A program made the translations under genes and the position numbers. The notes below the pieces were generated by a model that was not told where the DNA came from, did no database searches, and saw only the letters and a program-made list of their open reading frames with translations. From positions 219,809-283,808 of the forward strand of contig JAGGNK010006471.1 of the NCBI GenBank assembly GCA_017590115.1: 64,000 bases of DNA. The letters are read 5' to 3'. How positions within the stretch are numbered: the stretch's first letter is position 1; each line of letters starts with the position of its first letter. Shown here piece by piece: positions 12,701-25,289 of the stretch. This DNA comes from Montifringilla adamsi. Taxonomy: Eukaryota > Chordata > Aves > Passeriformes > Passeridae.

Positions 12701-15700
12701 AGAAGAAAAATAATCGGATTAAACTGTACATAAATTGTGAAGGCCCTCTGTGTAATGGAAATACAGCTGTGCTAAATGTGATTGCTGCTGCCAGTGGGGC
12801 TCAAGCACAGTTCCTGCAAGCTGTGTGGACAGGGTATTTTTCCCCCTAATGAGTGTGCCGGCCAGATCAGGAGGGCTTAGCCCTCTTTACCATGAAGTCT
12901 TGTCTCTGCAAGTCAGTTGAAGGTCTGTCTATGTATGGAGAAGGCTTACTGCAGCCTGTTTAGCCACAGCTATGCTAAAAAATACCAGAAGTCCCTAACT
13001 GCTGTTCTGGATGAATGGACCCTCAAATATCACAGTGATATTTAGACCATCACAAATCCACAAAAGAATTCTAAAAATTATCAAAAGTCCTTTCTCCTCT
13101 GTGAGTGCATCCTCCTCACCTGCCAAGGAAGTAGGACCAGAATACAAAATTTAAGGTATTAGTCCCAGTAGCTGTGTTGCTGAAGGGTGGGGGTGGGGGG
13201 AAATGTGAAACAAGTGCGTATCATGCTCTGAGGTCCAGAGATGGTATTTAAACGCCAGCATTCAGGAGTGTTTCAGGACTGGTTACAATTGGTGCATACA
13301 TCCAGCACTTGGTCCTCTCTTTTGTTTCTCCAGGCAGTAGACACTGGTTCAGGGGACAACAGCTGCAAGGATAGGGGCAGAAATCTGTTGGTTTTTGAGT
13401 CTGTTTATCAGAGCATGTGATACCAATCAGCAGCCCTACTTCCTGTTCCCTCTTTATCCCATCATTACAGAGACTAAAGCTCTGTCTGCTTCCCCCTCTG
13501 TTACTTTGCCATTCTGTCTTTCTGTTGCTCTTAAATTGTCAGGTTCTTCTCAGTTAATTGAAACAGAGTGAGACCCAAATAAAACAGCAGGACATAGTTA
13601 TGGTTTGGGTTTTGGTGTAGTTTGGAAGCATTTATTTGCTCATAGTATGCAAATGGCCATGCAGCAGAACAATCTCATCCACTGAGCCGGGCTGGCTTCT
13701 CTCTGCAGATGTGGATATTTTCATAATTCTGGAATCCAGTAGTGTGTTGTGAATCGTTTGTTGGTAGTGCCCATCAGCAGAAATTCAAGGCAGAAGCAGT
13801 TCTTCATCTGTTCTGTCATAACATATTTGTTCTAGAACAACTCAGGGTTTCCTGTAGTAGTGCTCAGCATTAAAACCCCTGTTACCAGCTTTTTACAGAA
13901 TTCACTTGTTTGCATGGTCACTGTGCTAACTGGGAGAAATGTAAATTATCTTAAAGTCCTATGCTTTTAAAGCTACATCTACTACACCAATTTCTGGTGT
14001 TGCAAGCTGAGCTCTCTAATTCGGACATACCCTGTTCCAGCCAAACATAAATGCTTTCTGCCAGAGCCTTTAACAGTTTTGGTTTTCCCTCTCTTTTTTC
14101 TTAATGGAATGATGAAGTGCTTTAATAGGCACAAAGCCTCTTCTTTCTTGAGTCTGACACATCCATAAACAAGCTTCTTGGCAGGAAATACCTTGCTCTT
14201 GGGAGGGTAGAAATGTGTTCTCAGCAGCTTCATGGCCTGGTGCTGACACCTTGATGATTGTGCCAGAAGCCAGTTTTATAAGGTCTTGTTGAATACCCCA
14301 AAATCAGACACATGACACAGTCTCTGAGGGAAGACCCTAAATGAGTTCTCTTCCTTGCTGGTTTGTTCTCTTCTGCTGGGGCAGGGCGGGGAGCACTGTA
14401 CATGACTTGTATGAGTTGTAACTCCGTAGACACATACCACGTTATGCATTAATGCAGGTAAATGCATTATAGGTGGCAGGAGGGAGGCAGTAACAATTCC
14501 ATTCTGCTTTAGAAGGCTGATGATAATGATGATAGAACTCATATTTTCTTCTACTAAGAAGATATTTTCTTCAACTTTCATTCTGTGAAAAATGGCCAAG
14601 CTGGCAAGACTGAAATTTCTTCCTCTCCCTAAACCTTGCTACAAATGTTTTGATCATTGAGATCCTCCTGTGGTCTACGCTTATATTTTCAGCTGCTGAT
14701 AGCTTTTCTGTCTGTGCAGGGTTGTATTTTATTCATACATTTAGAGAATCATTTATAAATCATTAAAATGCTTGGCCAGGAAGGGTCTAGCAGTACTAGG
14801 CAAGGACCGTGACAGGCAAAACACTTTGTAACTAGACTGACTCTTCAGACCTCAGCTGCATCATCATTTGACACAAAATTATGATCCTTGATGGCTGTGC
14901 AGGATTACATGAACTGTGTCAGTCTAGACATGTTTCACTATCTACCTCACAAAAGAGTGACTTTCCATCTGGCAACACTGCAAAGGAGCTTTATATTTAC
15001 CATGCCTGATGACTTCTAAACTAAGAGATAGTGAGTGATGCTAGTAATCATGAAGTCACTGTGGAGAGAGGAAATTAGTAGTTATCAGTAGGACTGGAAA
15101 AGAGCTCTTCTTCTGTTAACAAAAGGTACATTTTGCACAGAGCTGTGGTCCCACCTCTCTGGAGTGGAAGCTGCAGGTATTTCTAGTAGGACATGAAAGA
15201 CACATCCTATTGTCGTAATTTCCTGGTGTCTATTGAAACAGTACAATGTTTCTTGTGCTCTTACGTCCTTATCCCTTTCCAAAGACTGCAACTGTGTTTT
15301 GTGCCAAACTTCTTTTCAGAGAGCAAACATTTCAATAGAAAATTGGGCCAAGGCATGACAGTGACTGCTTCCTGACACAATGTCAGAGAGAGAAATCAAG
15401 CCACCTTCCTTTATTTTAAATTTCCATAAACTCCATCTGATGGCATGTTAGCCTTGAATATTTTCAAGGGCTGACCTTAGTTTCATGATAGCAGCAGTCA
15501 GTTTCATCATTGAAATTCAAGCCTACACTGAAAACAGTAAGGCTGTCTCAGAAATGAAAATAGAAATGCCTAAAACATATCATAACCATTCATATTTAAA
15601 ATTACTCTTTAGACTTTTCTGTGATCAAGGTGTGGGACAAACATGCAGTGGGTAAAAGCAGGGGGAGAGAGACAGAGGTTTGTGTTCTGGACCTACTGAT

Positions 15701-18700
15701 GCATCTGCTGCTTTCTGTCAGTGTTTGCTTATTTCTGGTCTCCAATTACCACATCAGTTAAATGAGGGGATAAGCAACTCTAAGGCATGTGAAAGCGAGA
15801 CACTAGTAAGGCTTGCAGTCATCACAAATTTCAGAGATGTCTCTTTTTTGTGACTGTGCTGTATCCTATTGTGGTTTCCCCTGGCTCCTGGGGGTGTTTC
15901 AGGGGGCATGGTCTGTCTCTGGAAATCCCTTTGGAGAGTCCCACTAAGAAAAGCCTCACAAGAAGAGAATTGACTCATGGTGATATCAGGAACAGATTCC
16001 TTAGAAGCACCTTGAGGAACTGTATTTACCATATGCCTCACAAACAGCCATGATTTGTCTTTTTCTCCATTTTTGACATGGAGTAAGTACTTCTTACCAG
16101 CCGGTGGTTATCTGAACTGCTGAGCTGCTATGCACTTCGATATAATCATCACAGGGAGCTCCAAACAGCTCCAGCTCTGGAGAGCTTCCAGGCTGGGCTG
16201 ACGAAGCTGGGTGGGAGGTTTGAGCAGTGAGTGTAGCAGGCATGCTGCTGCCTCCCTCCAGGGCTGTTCTCCGTTTTTACTGCCAGTATGTTGCTTCAGG
16301 ACCACACCTGGCCTGTCTCCCCACTGCAGGTGGTGTAACACATGCCTGTGGTATTGTCTGTTTTTTGAGATCTGTTCTGAGCATCTTGGCAATCAGCAGA
16401 AAAAGCAGTACAGTATTTTATACCAGCAAAGTGATTTTTGAAGCACTCTCTGTCACCTCTGCAATCAGGGAAGGCTCCTGTGCACAGGTAGCTGGCAAGC
16501 ATGAGTGGTGCTTCAGCAGGTGAGCCAGGAAGACATGGCATTCGAAGAATGTGGCTCTCTTGGCATTTGTGTAGTGTTGCTTTGTTGCCTCTTTAAAACA
16601 TTTATTATATTCTGGTTGTTTCCCGTAGCAGGCCAAGCCAGACCAGTGAGGCAAGTGTTCATTCGAATTAGCTTGGGGATTCTGCATGCCAGCCTGATGT
16701 AAGATGTTAGTTTAGACTGCTGATGAAGAGAGAATTTATCTGCATTCCTTTTAAATGTCCAGCTGTTATCTCGTGAGAGGAGAGGAGTCAAATGCCTAGG
16801 AAAAACAAATATGTGTCACCCTGTTCAACTGGAAAAGTCAGAGAGGGGAGCGAGGGATGGTGCTGGGCTCACTATAACAGAAGGATATCAGGGAAGGAGT
16901 TGGAGTGGAGTGTGGAATGGGAGGTGTGTGCCTTCCCTTCAAAGTAGAGGTCTCGAAGATAGCTATGGACCGTGCAGGAGGTGCCTTCTCTCCCTCCCCC
17001 TCCCCATCCCCCGTGGCCTGGGGCTGCTTTTCCAGCATGGCTAGCTCTGCCAGGAATTCTCAGTCCCCCTGGGCTGGCTGCTGCTGGTGCTGCTGCATCA
17101 GGGCTTTGTGCCTGCAGATCTCAGGGGCAGGTGCTGGGCTGAACCTGGTCATCCCACTCCTCAGGGGGAGCCAGGATTTGAAGGGATCTGCCCACAGCAT
17201 GTCTCTTTGGATGGGTAAGAAGATGTGCCCTAGGGATGGCAAGAGTTCTCTACCTGGCTTTGGGAAAGTTTCTCACGTCTTCGTTTGGAGAGAGCTCATT
17301 GTTCCTCTTTTGCTTCAGATTTGGCAAGAGCTGTGGTGCTCTTGACCCCAGGGCAGAAGGGTGGTAGCTTTCACAAAAAGGGGAGTTAGCTGGGTGCACT
17401 TCAAGCCAGGGGCAGAAAAATCAACTTTCTGCATGCCAAAGAGCAGCTTCCTGTTTGCAGCACTGGGGAATTTTCAATGAAATCAGCAAGAGCAGGAAAA
17501 TCTGGGAAGACTAAGCACACGAAACTTGAACATGTCTGGAAAAGCCCAGACAGGAGGGAAAATAAAAGGTGCTCATGACCTTGCTTAGATTACCCTGTAC
17601 AAAACATGGTGTCAGTGTGTGGAGGCCAAATTGACAGAAACAGTTTCCTTTATGGCTTCGGCAGAATTCCCCACTCTCCAAAGTGGTAGCATTGAAACCA
17701 GAGAACACCAGTTAGCCCCTTCCTATTCAGCCATCCTGAAACAAAAAACCTTGAAAACCACTATGCAACTGCCCACTGAGTGTTTTGATGGTGAAAACAC
17801 CAAACGAAAGCCTTTATTACCAGCATATTAATAATTTCGCTGAAAATAGTGTTTTAGTGGATGTTGTAGGCTGTAGGCCTTGAATACACTCATTCTGAGC
17901 TTTTTCCTGGAAAGGGAGCAGTCAGGGATTTCCCCAGCTGACTTTTCAGCAGCCGGGAGCCCTTGTGCTGGAAGTGAGCCATGCCCTCAGATGACAGGCT
18001 CATTCTCTCTTCTGGGAATACTTGCTCATTTTCTCTGTGCACATGAAGTGTCGTGGCTGTGTTTTCTGCTGTCCCAGCTTGCAGTAGCCACTTGGAGGAG
18101 GAGCTCTTGGGTTAAGGAGCAGCCCAATAGAGTGGGAGTCAGTGGCTTGCAGAATTTGTGTTCTCTGAAAACCTCTAGCTTCTCCTTCCCTCTTCCCATC
18201 AAAATACACTGGTAAGTGCTTTCTTGGGATACACAGAGGTCCATATTACCCCCCTGAGGCATGATAGCAGTGTGAGTTTGGTGTGTCTGCTTCCATGGGA
18301 GTTTGGATCTTGGACTCTGGAAGACCATCTGGCAGCAGCAGGCTGTTCTACATCCGTAGGTTGTTCCATATGTCTGTCACGTCAAGTGCAGTTCCATCCC
18401 TGGTTTGCAACTTCGATGTGTTCTCATTGTAGAGACGTGGTTCATATGCAATATTGAAAATATTCTGCCATATTAAGCCCTGTAGTGGCTGATTTTGCAC
18501 ATCCTGCTGTCAGGAAAGTGCTGTGGTGCTGTGGAAATCTCTTTGGGATAACACCTCAGGATTCAGTATAGCTCCTATTCACTGCCTAACTACACAGTCA
18601 GTTTTGAAGAGAAACAAGTGCGGACAATTCTTTCTGACCAAACTGAGGTGATCAGTGATAGAAACTGAGGGAAGCAGGGGGAGTAACCATTTGAGGCACA

Positions 18701-21700
18701 GGGTTCTTCCCAGCCTGTGACGTACAGCTCTGCGGTCTCTCATCTGCTACTCTGAACAGAAGATGCAGCACCCTGGGGAAAACCTTACATGTTCTAGTGT
18801 GTAATAGTCATTAACCCAGTGCATCTTCATTTCCCAGAGTAACCCAAGGTGTTTGCTCTGCATTTGCTCTTGCTGCTGTGTGTGGCTCCTCAGGTGTGAC
18901 TTGTTCTATGAAATGTCTCTTGAGGTAAAAATATTTAGATAAGCAGTTTTAAATTTGTAAAAGGGTGTAAAAGTAGATTGCTATGTGTTGGTTTTTTCAC
19001 ATTTTTGAGACATTTCAGCACATGCAATCAAACCACCTATTGCTTTACATGAGATTAAGGTTGAGTAGGTATTATCTAGTGCTGTTTCACTGACTTCAAG
19101 ACAACATGAAAAGCCAAAAGAAATACATGTATTTTACTGGGGCCAGTGTATATTTGAGTCATCTATATATTTCAAGTATTACCCACTGTTTCCTGGTTCA
19201 GAAGGTTCAGAACTGGCATCTGAAAGTTGTTGAAGTAGCTTGAACAGGGTGCTTACCACTCTGCTGGCTCTGTGTCTTTGACAAGCAGCAAGACAAGGAT
19301 GTTTTAGACCAAATGTAAAGAAATATAGCTTGATGTTTAGCTGAATTTGGGCTGAACAGGGCTGGTTAAAAGGTGTGAGTGAAAAACCAACAAAAGGCGA
19401 TATCATTGTTTTATCAGGTGACAGTCACCATAGCAACCAAACTTTACCATGCATGAAAAGTTCCTCAAAGTCTTTCCACTGTGTTTCTTTTCCATGCAGC
19501 TTTTGTAACAACAGGTGTGTGTGAAGGAGTTTAGCTGCAGTGAGCTGTGGCTCTACAGGGCTCCTTCACATGGGACTGTGTGCAGCGTTTCCACAGTGAT
19601 ACCTTTTCTTGGACATGATGTTAAATCAACCTCACATGATTTTGAGATTTCTCTACCCATCTAAACACTGTGCATGTTTGTTCCACTGGACTTCCTGTTC
19701 ACACCAGGTCTTCATGCTGGAAATGGTGCTACTGAACCTTCCCCAGAGCCTCTGGATGTAGTAACTGTAGAGCAGAGAAGCACTAAATTTACCCTACTCT
19801 GTTCTGTCACATCAGTAGTGCAATGCCACAAATGCATTAGGTCTGGCCTCTGCCACTTGTGACCTTTCCTTGTTTGTGCTCTGGCTCTTTTTCTTCCTGT
19901 TTTCTTTGCAGAAAACAGATTTTGGCTGTAGACTGTGCTGAGCCTTTCTGACTGCTGAGATAGAATATAAAAATTAAAATTTACATTTGGGATGGATGGC
20001 AGTGAAATTCTTACTGTGAGGGAGAAGGATTGCGTTACTTGAAAGCAGAGGGCATGTTCCTTCAATGAAGGGACATACAAAGAATACTGATGATTCTTCA
20101 TCAACAAGGGCCCTCTTATGTCCTTCTTAATTTGGCTGGTAACCCAGCGCTGGAGTCTGTTGGGATAGACTGCTAACTTGGAATATTTCCCCAGCTGACT
20201 TTGTGAAAGCCCTTCTGTTGGTGCTGGCGCTGGGCGCTGTCCCTCTCTCCAGTGATAAAAGGCTGCCATACCCAGGCCTTCCGGGGAACTGCAGGCTGCT
20301 GAGCTGGGATTCCAGGAGGATCCCTGTGGTCTCTGCAGAGCTGGGGAAGCTATCACAAACTTCAGGGTATTCATTCCCATTGGGCTTATATGGGGGCTGG
20401 CAGTTGTCTTGTTATTGAGGTGAAAACAAATGTACTCATGTAGCAGCACTGCAACAAAGCGGAAGAGAGAGGTGGATCACTGCAGAGTGGTTCTAGGCAG
20501 CAAAGCACAGACTCCATGTAAACACACAAAGTTCCCACATGTCATATTTGATGCTACAGAATCTGTGTCCCAGTTGAGTCCAGCTCCATGTCATTCTTAA
20601 AACCTTTTTTTTTTTACCCCCTTCCAAATCTTACTTTTTTCCCTCTGGGCTGTCGGTGCTGAGTTTGGGTCACAGAGAAAAGCTCTTGGAGCAGCCCCAT
20701 GTGTCTGTAGGAGTGGGCTGAGCAGGCTTCAGCCATCAGCTCTGGAGCAGGGAGCTCCCCAGGAAGAAGCACCTGCCTTGTGCCACGTGCTTACCTTGGA
20801 AATGCTTTTTAAAACCAGCTTAATCCCCCAGCTGTAATGCTTGCTTCTGCCCAGAACTTCTATCTTGATGACTTTAGATTTCCCTCATAGAGATACTTGT
20901 AATGTGAAAATGTTATAAGATAACTTATTTCCATTCTGTCACACTTCATGTAATTAGCTTTCAGTTCAGCGTTGGTAAGTATGTATGGATATTAGCTATT
21001 TATGTATCTTATTTCTTAGTGTGATTCAATATATACAGCACCGTGATCTACCAGAGAAGTTAGTTTACTCTTTTTTCTACTCTCTGAATTCTAAAATGGT
21101 GAATGTTATAAATACCAATCTTTGGAAAAGTTTAACGTCAGAACTACCTCTTGTGTCATCCTAGTAATAGTAAGGAAAATATTTGTAGCATGTCAACCCA
21201 GGACAATTATTGATACGCTTCCAAGCTGAAGTACTATTTCTGTTTTGAAAATAGTTTTCTACCTTCTTTTCTCCTGATCCAGGGAGAAGAAACTGAAAGC
21301 AAGAGTGCAGGAGTTAGTGAGTGCTTTGGAGAGACTCACAAAGAGCAGTGAAATCAGACATCAGCAGTCTGCAGAATTTGTTAATGATCTTAAAAGGGCA
21401 AACAGGTAAAGGATCTACCAGCAGATGGATGCACTATTAGTTTATTTTCGCTGTGTTCTTGCAAAACACTAATATTCCACTTACCTTATAGAGAAGTTTC
21501 AGGACCCTCACGTTCCATCCACATGTCAGCACTCCAGGGTGTTAAGAGTTAGAGAAGGGGGAGGTATAAACCTCCCATGTAGGCCACTGACAACTACACA
21601 GTTAAGAACAGAAAGCAGGGAAATAGGGTAATCTCAATTGAGTTACTACTAGTGATTGCACAATTTAAAAAGCAAACAAAAAAAAAAAAAAAAAGAATCT

Positions 21701-22622
21701 GCTACTTTGTTTTTATCTCCTCCCTTTTCTTTGGCTCCAACGTCTTCATTAATAATCACACCTAAGTGTGCATAATCATACCTAAGTTCCATTGCTCAAT
21801 CAGGGCATTTTTGTTGTACTGTATTTGGATGGCCTAGGAATATGGTGGACTGCAGCTGCCCTTCCTGCAAGCAGCCTCTGACTCACAATGTGGTTTCCTT
21901 AAATTGCATTTAAAAGCCTTTGTGGTGAGAAGCAGCACCCATCCCAATCTTTCCAACCCAGTCAAGGTGGAGGCACAGAAGCTACTCAGCAGCTACCAAA
22001 TAAGCACAGGATGCCATCCTCTGAATGTAAATCTTCCTTCTTTAAAATGAAGAATGCAAAATCAGTCCTTGACTTTCTAAGCAGATTCTGGCCATGCAAT
22101 GTTTTTATAAATCACATCTGATCTGATATCTTGACTCAAAAACAGTGGTATGAGAGGTTGTCAACAGCAACCTCCATCTGCCTCTTTGAAAGTTTTCTTT
22201 ACCAGTTTACTGGAAAAGGTGTGTGCTTCCCCCAGGAAAGACAAAGACATTAGCATTGATCTGGGTTTGGATCAGAAGGGTTTGGATCTAATCCATTTTA
22301 AAGCACTGCTAAATTTTGGAAGGGGTTCAGTACCTAGCCTTTGAAATTCCCTGAAGGTGGGACTTTGGATTAGATTTTTTGTAGCACTTACTCTGAAACA
22401 AGCCTGTTTGAATTACCTTGTATGCCTTTTGTTTTTAACAGCAACTTGGTAGCAGCTTATGAAAAAGCAAAGAAAAAGCATCAAAATAAGCTGAAGAAAC
22501 TGGAATCACAAATGATGGCCATGGTGGAGAGACATGAAACCCAAGTAAGAATGCTCAAACAAAGAATAGCTTTACTGGAAGAAGAGAACTCCAGACCACA
22601 CACCAATGAAACTTCACTTTAA
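3478..22622 (+). CDS. MCC: MCC, colorectal mutant cancer protein: C-terminal coding part (5 exons, joined 3478-3712, 10019-10225, 11183-11280, 21283-21405, 22442-22622)
   Basis: Joining the five exons gives one open frame of about 280 residues ending in a stop at 22620-22622. The product is rich in Leu, Glu, Lys and Gln heptads typical of coiled coil and ends in E-T-S-L, a class I PDZ-binding motif. From knowledge of the family, MCC is a roughly 829-residue cytoplasmic and membrane-associated scaffold. It binds PDZ proteins such as Scribble through this tail and has been linked to Wnt/beta-catenin and cell-migration control. The last two exons look almost identical to the mammalian protein; the segment from the third exon is more divergent. 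The N-terminal two thirds lie left of the window. Neighbouring DCP2 and REEP5 support the assignment by synteny. All junctions use GT/AG and keep frame. I am very confident of the identity; nothing looks broken. Confidence 0.96.
5640..6060 (+). mobile_element. LTR-like fragment, probable solo LTR of an avian endogenous retrovirus
   Basis: The composition changes to a compact block with several LTR-type elements. There is an A/T-rich promoter-like zone with tatataagat near 5976, then aataaat near 5986-5992 that could act as a poly(A) signal, then a TCAA/GAGTCTC-type tail near 6012-6035 resembling ends of avian ERV-L LTRs. No retroviral coding frames flank it, so if it is an LTR it is solo and degraded. 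Borders are uncertain, and assignment is by remembered resemblance, not alignment. Confidence 0.45.
8871..8980 (+). repeat. T/G-rich low-complexity tract with (TTTG)n and (TTG)n runs
   Basis: Runs of T and G alternate, including consecutive gttt units near 8928-8945 and gtt units near 8952-8965. It lies inside an MCC intron. The Lys/Gln/Pro-rich frame on the opposite strand is a translation of this repeat, not a gene. Confidence 0.9.
10019..10225 (+). CDS. MCC: MCC coding exon, 207 bp
   Basis: The acceptor is ttcaacag|gaagag and the donor aag|gtcagg. Exactly 69 codons, phase 0 at both ends. It encodes a highly charged coiled coil (E-E-M-A-E-L-K-A-Q-L, then L-E-K-E-K-K-A-L-E-L-K-L) followed by a Ser-rich linker R-S-L-S-S-T-S-S-G-S. 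Because it is phase 0 on both sides, skipping it would keep the frame, so it could be a cassette exon; the sequence does not show that it is. Translation reads open about 5 codons upstream into the intron, but an in-intron ATG there is not a family start. Confidence 0.95.
10226..11182 (+). other. MCC intron (957 bp)
   Basis: Intron between two confirmed exons. Nothing recognisable inside; the opposite-strand open frames of 97 and 105 codons show no family resemblance. Confidence 0.85.
11183..11280 (+). CDS. MCC: MCC coding exon, 98 bp
   Basis: The acceptor is tttctcag|gaatgc and the donor is cag gag|gtaaac, leaving two bases of a split Arg codon. The product reads E-C-S-D-G-T-A-T-P-L-T-L-A-E-L-R-P-Y-N-E-S-E-L-T-A-E-L-T-N-A-L-R. 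It aligns with the family's more variable linker (S/L-A-E-L-R, then a Ser/Glu stretch, then A-E-x-T-N-A), and is clearly less conserved than the exons on either side. Confidence 0.93.
11281..21282 (+). other. MCC intron (10.0 kb)
   Basis: The largest complete MCC intron in the window. The 16.1-17.4 kb and 19.7-20.4 kb parts are somewhat GC-richer and carry open frames on both strands. The longest is 245 codons on the minus strand at 19712-20449. None has a recognisable domain or splice structure. No RNA gene was recognised. Confidence 0.8.
21283..21405 (+). CDS. MCC: MCC coding exon, 123 bp
   Basis: The acceptor is ctgatccag|ggagaag and the donor aacag|gtaaag. The first base completes the split Arg codon; the exon ends with two bases of a Ser codon. 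It encodes E-K-K-L-K-A-R-V-Q-E-L-V-S-A-L-E-R-L, then T-K-S-S-E-I-R-H-Q-Q-S-A-E-F-V-N-D-L-K-R-A-N, a coiled-coil block essentially invariant in MCC orthologues as I know them. Confidence 0.96.
21406..22441 (+). other. MCC intron (1.04 kb)
   Basis: Intron between the last two coding exons. Contains a short A-run near 21677-21694; otherwise nothing recognisable. Confidence 0.85.
22442..22622 (+). CDS. MCC: MCC terminal coding exon with stop codon
   Basis: The acceptor is tttttaacag at 22432-22441. The exon encodes N-L-V-A-A-Y-E-K-A-K-K-K-H-Q-N-K-L-K-K-L, a further coiled coil with a Met/Arg/Gln heptad region, then L-E-E-E-N-S-R-P-H-T-N-E-T-S-L and a TAA stop. The last four residues E-T-S-L form a class I PDZ ligand. 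In mammalian MCC the penultimate Ser is a reported phosphorylation site that tunes PDZ binding; that Ser is present here. Confidence 0.97.
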
Positions 22623-23184
22623 GTGCATCTCTTTAAAGGGTGCTTAGTGCCATTACAGCTTTCTTTCTTTTGGAGGTCGACTTTTAGGTAGCTTTAGATG
22701 TTAAAAGCTCTGATTGTCAATGCTGACAAAACTTAAAAGTTCCTTCTCTGGGATCCCAGGGAGGTATCATGGGGATAATAATAGTGTTAACCTTAAGGAC
22801 TGTTTCATAATGTAAAATGGCAGTGCCTGAATTATCATGCTATAATTGTGTACATTGTCTGCGTTGTTATGTCTGTATTCATACAGCTTCTCTTCCATTT
22901 TATCAGTGGCCCATGGGTGACAGTGTCACATAGCAGAATAACTCATGTTAAGAGGTTTTCATTTGGGTAGTTTGGAGATCATGTGGAAGTTCTCCCAGTC
23001 CCTAAGCTCTCTCTGCACCCAAGTCCATACTGTACCCTCATGACTTGCTGCTGTGGTTACACCACCAAAGAGGCAGCTGCAGAATGGGGATGACAGCCTG
23101 GCTTTTTCTTTGCACCCTGCTTGCAATTCTGCTGCTCACAGTGCAGATCAGGTAGGAAAACTCCTGTTGACTTGGGAAAAAAAC

Positions 23185-23190
23185 AATAAA
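23185..23190 (+). promoter_or_regulatory. MCC: Candidate proximal poly(A) signal of MCC
   Basis: A canonical AATAAA about 560 bases after the stop. Use would give a short 3'UTR lacking the T run and the CR1 insertion. The downstream context is only moderately T/G-rich. Confidence 0.35.
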
Positions 23191-23489
23191 GCATAGTTGC
23201 ATCTCTGAGAATTATGATAAAAGTGTAATTCTTACAGTGCATAAGAGGGCTAAAGGCTGTGGGTTTCACCATGCCACACAGACAGTCTGTGCCAAGAGTG
23301 AGTAAGAAATTACAGAAGACCTCCGGGTATTTATATTGCATGGTGTTTGCAACTACTTTGCTTGCAGCATAGAAAATGTTGTTTTTTCTTGCTATATACA
23401 CTATAAACAAGGTTTTCTTTAAGAAGCTGGGCCATTTTTGTCATGTGTGTTGTGCTTATTACAGCTTACTGTGATCAAGAGGTAGAATG

Positions 23490-23491
<2 letters not shown>

Positions 23492-23522
<31 letters not shown>
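23492..23522 (+). repeat. Poly(T) run of 31 in MCC 3'UTR
   Basis: An uninterrupted T run; in the MCC transcript it would be a U tract. Its length is probably polymorphic. Confidence 0.9.
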
Positions 23523-23526
<4 letters not shown>

Positions 23527-24800
23527 CAAAAATAGGTACTTAAGTAATGTACCTGTTTAATATTGAATACATAGGCACAGAATTATAGATGTGTAGATGT
23601 TTGGATATCCAGCCACAAACAGAATGTGAATGGTGAAGTCTTACAGCTTTCTTAGGTTAGTTTTTGTTACTGCTAACATTCTCTTGTTTAAATCACGTAT
23701 TACTGTATTACCAAACTGACTGAAGTGCAAATTTTGGCTTGTTAGGTTAATGAACATTAAGCAAATCATGGGGATCAGGTTGATTTCTGTAAGGCTCAAA
23801 ATACAGGAGTCTGCCATAGCACCTCTTATATTCAGAATTTGCTTTTTTTTTTGACAGAGTACGTAAAAAACTATGTGTGTTTTAAAAAGCCAAGCTATAG
23901 TCTCTTCACTGTGGTAGCCTGCTGCTGTGTTATGCCTCTGCTTTGCCTTTTCCAGGCTGATTTTCAGTGAATCTGATTTCAGGAGATGTTTATCATTTTT
24001 GCTTTACATGTTGAGTTGCACCTCAAGTTTTTTACTAGTGTATTTGGAATTACAATAACTTTTCTCATTTATTCCTCCCATTACTAGTGTTAAGGAAATA
24101 CTTGAAAGGACTCTTTTTGCCTACTGTTGGGTTAGGTCAGACAACATAGTTGTGGGAATTTGTGTTCAGAATGTGGCATTTTCATTAAGTCTTGGTTACG
24201 TCTGGAAGTGTAGCAGTTGGTTTTCCATCTCTTACCACTGTAGCTGCTGTTGTCTTCTGTCCTTAGAGTAGTCATTCCTACTTGTCTGGAGTCTAGTACA
24301 TCATCCACAAAGCCAGCATCACATGTGGTTGATTTTGCAACAGCAAATTTGCTGATTTCAAAATTTTTAGGTAGTGATGTTCTGGTTTTGATCAGTCCTC
24401 TTTCTCAGAATAATTGTACTTCTTAATTTATAATGTGACTAGAAATTATTGCAAGTGAGTCTCTTGAGAGGGAGGAGGCACATTGATTTCTTCTGTCTCT
24501 GTTGTTCTGCTTAGCAGCCCTCTATGGTGTTGTCCCTTTTTTGGCCCAATTTTCCCACACCCAGGATGGTGGGGGTTTGCCATCAGCTTCACTGGTAGCT
24601 GAGCACACTTGTTCTCAAGAATCACAAGGGAAAGTATCCACCATGTGCTGTGGCAAAAATGCAGTTACACTTTTGTCTTCCAGCATGTGAAACACCCGTG
24701 TGACTTGAGGTCACCTCAGAATGTCCATGTGAAATACCTTCCACTGGAGAGGATAGAACTGAGCTGCCTCTTGGACTCCTTTTTTTCCCCTATTTAGATT

Positions 24801-25014
24801 AATGGAATTACATAATGATTTGGGTTGGAAAGGACCCTAAAAATCATCTTATTACAATCCCTTTCTGTGGACAGGGATATCTTCCACTGAACCAGGTTGC
24901 TCCAAGCCCTGTCTAACTTGGCTTTGGACATTCCAAGGGTAGGGCAGCCACAACTCCTCTGGACAACCTGACCCAGTGCCTCAGCACCCTCACACAGAGG
25001 AGTTTCTTCCATAA
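24801..25014 (-). mobile_element. CR1 LINE 3'-end fragment, inserted antisense in MCC 3'UTR
   Basis: The sequence shows the reverse complement of a CR1 3' end. A gatttgggttggaaaggacc block is followed by text equivalent to the CR1 signature of a lead-in, ccaggttgctccaagcc, and cttctccataaa-like end. This matches the usual 3'UTR of avian CR1 elements as I know them. It is about 215 bp, 5'-truncated, and degraded, so it is old. Confidence 0.88.
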
Positions 25015-25283
25015 AAAAATTCAGATACTCAGAGGAATAAAAAGCTGCAGCCTCAGTGTTTTTTGAAGGCCTGACAATTTGCTGATTATTTCACTACATA
25101 TAGCACAAATCTTCCATGCCAACTGTGCTCTAGAAGTGCATTAGAATAAATTATAAGTCATCAGTAAATGTAAACCACTCCCATTTTTATTCCCATAAAG
25201 GTTGTAGATGAAAAAGCAGCACTGGTACCATCCAGCCTCAGCAGTAGCCATAGTCTGCCAGATCACCAGTTTATTATCAACTA

Positions 25284-25289
25284 ATAAAA
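25284..25289 (+). promoter_or_regulatory. MCC: Candidate internal poly(A) signal of MCC
   Basis: AATAAA within ctaataaaag in the 3'UTR, just after the CR1 fragment. It is a weaker candidate than the distal site because no strong T/G-rich element follows. Confidence 0.3.

Noticed and set aside
19712..20449. 245-codon minus-strand open frame inside a large MCC intron
   Set aside because: No recognisable domain or compositional sign of coding, and no splice partners. It lies antisense in intron and is within the length expected by chance for such a GC-moderate stretch.
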